DNA of 64,000 bases, from the NCBI RefSeq assembly GCF_002592045.1, contig NZ_MEJG01000003.1:186001-250000 (forward strand), given 5' to 3'. Within the stretch, counting starts at the first letter, position 1; each line of letters starts with the position of its first letter. Shown here piece after piece: positions 61,803 through 64,000 of this stretch. The stretch comes from Parasaccharibacter apium. Lineage in GTDB: Bacteria; Pseudomonadota; Alphaproteobacteria; Acetobacterales; Acetobacteraceae. The translations under genes and the position numbers were made by a program. The notes under the pieces were generated by a model. The model was not told the DNA's origin. It was given only the letters and a program-made list of their open reading frames with translations, and searched no databases.

Positions 61803-62591
61803 ATGACTCGTTCTTCAACCGATCAGCACACCACACAGCCAGTAGAGACGGGCGATGTTGTTCTCCCCTCTAATGCGCTAAGTGTCCCAGAGATTCTCGC
61901 TTGGCATTCCATCCCCCAAGAGCTTATCACCGCGATGGCCGGTAGCAGCCTTGCTGAAGGGTTAGAGCGTGTCATTCATTTTGCCCCACTGCCTTTAAAA
62001 CCTGGCATCCCAATGGCGTTGGGCGGGGCATCTGGCTCTGGCAAATCACTCACCCTTGCTAAATTAGCCGCACGCTATGCCCGCCAAGCGCGGCAATCAA
62101 AAGGTAAACTCCGCCAGCCTCTCGTTTTAGCCTGCGATAGCACCCCTGGTAGTTACATCAAGCTTGCTTCGATTCTACGTGGTTGTGACCTAGAGTTGGT
62201 CAAAGCCTATGGCGGCATGGACCCAGAGGAAATTGACGGCCAAGACCGCATCATTCTGGTAGATTTACCGGGGCTTTGTGTCTATTCCCCCACAGCCATG
62301 ACGGAAATGCGTGAGGTGATAGACCGTACAAAAGCACGCCTCTCATTAGTCGTCCCAGCGGGGATGGACCCAGAAGAAAGCACTGATATTGCTGCGGCCT
62401 TCCATCATTGTGGGGCGGATTCACTCATTGCCAGCCGTATGGAGCAAGCCGGGCGTATTGGTAGCATCATTACCGCGGCGGCTTGTGGTTTATCTTTAAC
62501 CTATGGGAGTTATTCTGGCTCTATCAATGAGGGCTTTACACAACTCACCCCGGCTATCCTTGCCCGTAGGCTGCTCGTCTTACCGGGGTGA
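61803..62591 (+). CDS. flhF: FlhF-like SRP-family GTPase, short divergent form
   Basis: 262 residues, against about 400 or more in typical FlhF. The P-loop GASGSGKS occupies residues 75-82. VLACDSTPGSYIKLASILR corresponds to the G2/I-box region, and ILVDLPG (Asp154) to G3. The expected G4 TKxD is replaced by SRME (211-214). LTYGSYSGSINEGFTQLTPAILARRLL is the closing block. FlhF sets flagellar number and position and aids early assembly. The missing N-terminal B domain and altered G4 suggest changed nucleotide specificity or a structural role. GGATC eight bases before the ATG; located after flhA as usual. Confidence 0.82.
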   Translation: MTRSSTDQHTTQPVETGDVVLPSNALSVPEILAWHSIPQELITAMAGSSLAEGLERVIHFAPLPLKPGIPMALGGASGSGKSLTLAKLAARYARQARQSKGKLRQPLVLACDSTPGSYIKLASILRGCDLELVKAYGGMDPEEIDGQDRIILVDLPGLCVYSPTAMTEMREVIDRTKARLSLVVPAGMDPEESTDIAAAFHHCGADSLIASRMEQAGRIGSIITAAACGLSLTYGSYSGSINEGFTQLTPAILARRLLVLPG

Positions 62592-62592
62592 T

Positions 62593-62616
62593 ATAAAAAG
62601 GGGGGCGTTACCCCCC
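62593..62616 (-). terminator. fliP: Terminator of fliP, overlapping its stop codon
   Basis: Six-base stem GGGGGG (62600-62605) / CCCCCC (62611-62616) with five-base loop 62606-62610. The fliP TAA stop (62610-62608) lies in that loop, and the last Gly codons form the stem. The minus strand continues into TTTTTATA, a good T tract. It may also stop flhF transcripts on the plus strand poorly. Confidence 0.85.
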
Positions 62617-63504
62617 ACCAAAACTACGGACCAAACCACCAGAGACCATCTGGAAGCCATCCACCAACACAAAGAAAATCAATTTAAACGGCAAAGAGAT
62701 GGTCGGCGGGGGAAGCATCATCATCCCCAAGCTCATCAACACACTAGATGTCACAAGGTCTATCACCAAGAAGGGCAAATAGAGCAAAAAGCCCATCTCA
62801 AAACCACGGCTTAGCTCCCCTACCATAAAGGCTGGGACAATCACCCGCCAAGGCGGCCGCACTGTGGTGGTATGGGTACCATCTTTCCCCTCCACCGGCG
62901 TTGCCTCTGGCTTAACACCAGCGAGATGATAGAAAATAGCCACATCATTAGGCCGCGCGTTGCGGATCATAAAATCGCGGAACGGCTCTGCCGCTGCTTG
63001 CAAGCCTGCAATTTCATCAACGCGGCCATCCATCAGCGGCTCTATCCCTTGCTCCCAAGAGCGTTCCAATGTGGGTTGCATCACAAAAAAGGAGAGAATA
63101 AGGGCCAGCGCAATCAGCACCATATTAGGCGGTGTCCCCTGCGCACCAATGGCACTACGTAAAAGCGACAGCGTAATAATAATCCGCGTAAAAGCCGTCA
63201 TCATCACAAGCAAACTCGGTGCGAGGGAGAGAAACCCCACAATCGCCGTAAGCTGGACAAGGCGGCTTGTCGTCCCCGCCTCGCCAATGCCGCCGCCTTT
63301 ACCCATATCGAAAGTGATGGATTGTGCAAAAGCTGGATGCGCTGCCACACATAACAACACGCCACCTATCACCACGCCACACAAAGCCATGATGCCACAT
63401 ATCACGCTCCGTTTTATCGGCTTATGCTTCTTGGCAGCCTTCATCATGGCAAAGCGACCTTTATCACTCTGGCTCATACGCTTATGCCTCTCATCCCTTG
63501 CCAT
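62608..63504 (-). CDS. fliP: Flagellar export gate protein FliP
   Basis: 298 residues. A long basic N-terminal tail (about 35 residues) precedes a signal-like helix ending in AHPAFAQS. The core has LQLTAIVGFLSLAPSLLVMMTAFTRIIITLSLLRSAIGAQGTPPNMVLIALAL, VIVPAFMVGELSRGFEMGFLLYLPFLVIDLVTSSVLMSLGMMMLPP and FVLVDGFQMVSGGLVRSFGGG. All of these are FliP landmarks. FliP forms the export pore with FliQ and FliR. The ATG at 63504 overlaps the fliO stop (TAATG). Confidence 0.96.
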   Translation of the reverse strand: MARDERHKRMSQSDKGRFAMMKAAKKHKPIKRSVICGIMALCGVVIGGVLLCVAAHPAFAQSITFDMGKGGGIGEAGTTSRLVQLTAIVGFLSLAPSLLVMMTAFTRIIITLSLLRSAIGAQGTPPNMVLIALALILSFFVMQPTLERSWEQGIEPLMDGRVDEIAGLQAAAEPFRDFMIRNARPNDVAIFYHLAGVKPEATPVEGKDGTHTTTVRPPWRVIVPAFMVGELSRGFEMGFLLYLPFLVIDLVTSSVLMSLGMMMLPPPTISLPFKLIFFVLVDGFQMVSGGLVRSFGGG

Positions 63505-63902
63505 TATGTTCTCTCTGATGGGCTCTCTTTAAGAGGAACTACGTCTTTTAAAGGCTGGGTTGGGCCATCGCCTAACCAGCCAATACAGAGGTCTGTTGGG
63601 CCACCTGTAAGAATCACCGCTGTGGCCTGCTGCCCTTCCGGGCCTTTTACAGCGACAGAAAAAAGCGTCCGTTTTGCTCCCAAAGGTACGGCATCTTGTA
63701 CTTTTAAGGCACGCTCCGGGGCCGCTTCAGTTACCTGCAATAAGCGAGGCATACGGTGGCGCATACGGCGTAAGAACCATGGCGTTATGAAGATAAGCCC
63801 CACAACAAGCACCAATGCCAATATGGGATTCATGTGAAACCCCATAACAGCCTGCATCATCGCCCCAGAACCATGCCCCCCACTAACTGATGCTTGTGCC
63901 AT
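63504..63902 (-). CDS. fliO: Flagellar biosynthesis protein FliO
   Basis: About 132 residues: a single membrane helix (NPILALVLVVGLIFITPWFL), a basic patch (RRMRHRMPRLLQ) and a small cytoplasmic domain with VPLGAKRTLFSVAVKGPEGQQATAVILTGGPTDL. This is the FliO pattern. FliO assists assembly of the FliP ring. ATG 63902 is given; TTG at 63914 is also in frame, just after the fliN stop. Gene order fliN-fliO-fliP is canonical. Confidence 0.88.
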   Translation of the reverse strand: MAQASVSGGHGSGAMMQAVMGFHMNPILALVLVVGLIFITPWFLRRMRHRMPRLLQVTEAAPERALKVQDAVPLGAKRTLFSVAVKGPEGQQATAVILTGGPTDLCIGWLGDGPTQPLKDVVPLKESPSERT

Positions 63903-63916
63903 AGCAGGACGCAACC

Positions 63917-64000
63917 TTACACACTGGCTGATGACGACATAATCTCCGTCATCGTCACAGCAATATTATCATCCTCAATGATGGTGATCTCCCCACGGGC
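63917..64000 (-). CDS. fliN: Flagellar motor switch protein FliN, C-terminal end (partial)
   Basis: The last 27 codons read ARGEITIIEDDNIAVTMTEI then MSSSASV and stop (TAA at 63919-63917). RGE followed by a short strand, acidic turn and V-x-M/I-T-E-I is the conserved end of FliN, part of the C-ring. It is cut by the window edge. The fliO start lies within 15 bases downstream, so the three genes form one operon. Confidence 0.8.
   Translation of the reverse strand, partial: ARGEITIIEDDNIAVTMTEIMSSSASV

Overview
The window is chromosomal DNA of an alphaproteobacterium, most probably an acetic acid bacterium (Acetobacteraceae). Supporting this are the OprB-type sugar porin, the exported aldose 1-epimerase, the RHH_4-type and MucR-type regulators, the rhizobial-style chemotaxis operon, FlaF, MotE and a DUF1217 flagellar protein. 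GC content is moderate (mid-50s by eye, not computed). Genus cannot be fixed from sequence alone. There is no rRNA, CRISPR array, insertion sequence or prophage. One tRNA gene, tRNA-Thr(UGU), is present.

The left third (about 1-21.4 kb) is housekeeping and envelope DNA in short operons. It holds ispE; a secreted PsiF-like protein; glnK-amtB (nitrogen sensing and ammonium uptake); a UbiH-type hydroxylase with cysE; a periplasmic aldose epimerase; mlaA-mlaC (outer-membrane lipid asymmetry); and queA-tgt (queuosine). It also holds an exported adenosine deaminase plus a purine nucleoside permease-type protein, a ribbon-helix-helix regulator, a TerB/DnaJ protein, a DegP-type protease, mrp, the tRNA, a PsiE-like membrane protein and an OprB porin.

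The right two thirds (about 21.5-64 kb) is a nearly continuous chemotaxis and flagellum island. A minus-strand operon reads mcp, STAS (CheS-like), cheY1, cheA, cheW, cheR, cheB, cheY2, cheD, then a 119-aa protein with a DxxxQ motif (CheT/CheZ-like) and a 277-aa protein of unknown type. This gene order matches the Sinorhizobium meliloti che operon. Upstream lies a second minus-strand operon: a 935-aa secreted solenoid protein of unknown function, flgB, flgC, motE. A plus-strand run follows with fliE, fliQ, fliR, flhB and flgE, then a MucR/Ros-type regulator. Further minus-strand genes are DUF1217, fliI, fliJ, a glycosyltransferase, motB, motA, fliK, flgD and flaF, and then flgI, rod-binding flgJ and flgN. 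Export genes flhA and flhF (plus) and fliN (partial), fliO and fliP (minus) close the window. Four glycosyltransferase-like genes are embedded in the island and could glycosylate flagellar proteins.

Together the genes encode a type III export gate (FlhA, FlhB, FliO, FliP, FliQ, FliR), ATPase (FliI, FliJ), rod, hook and P-ring parts, hook-length control, stator (MotA, MotB, MotE) and the full excitation/adaptation pathway. Flagellin, FliF/G/M and the L-ring are not in the window.

The most striking observations are these. flhA is split between two frames exactly at a tandem -1 slippery sequence (T TTA AAA AAC). The Tgt protein lacks all three zinc-binding cysteines. The 935-aa periplasmic protein is co-transcribed with flgBC-motE. 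The che operon carries CheS/CheT-like accessory genes plus an extra unknown gene. The MucR-type regulator has a long extra N-terminal domain.
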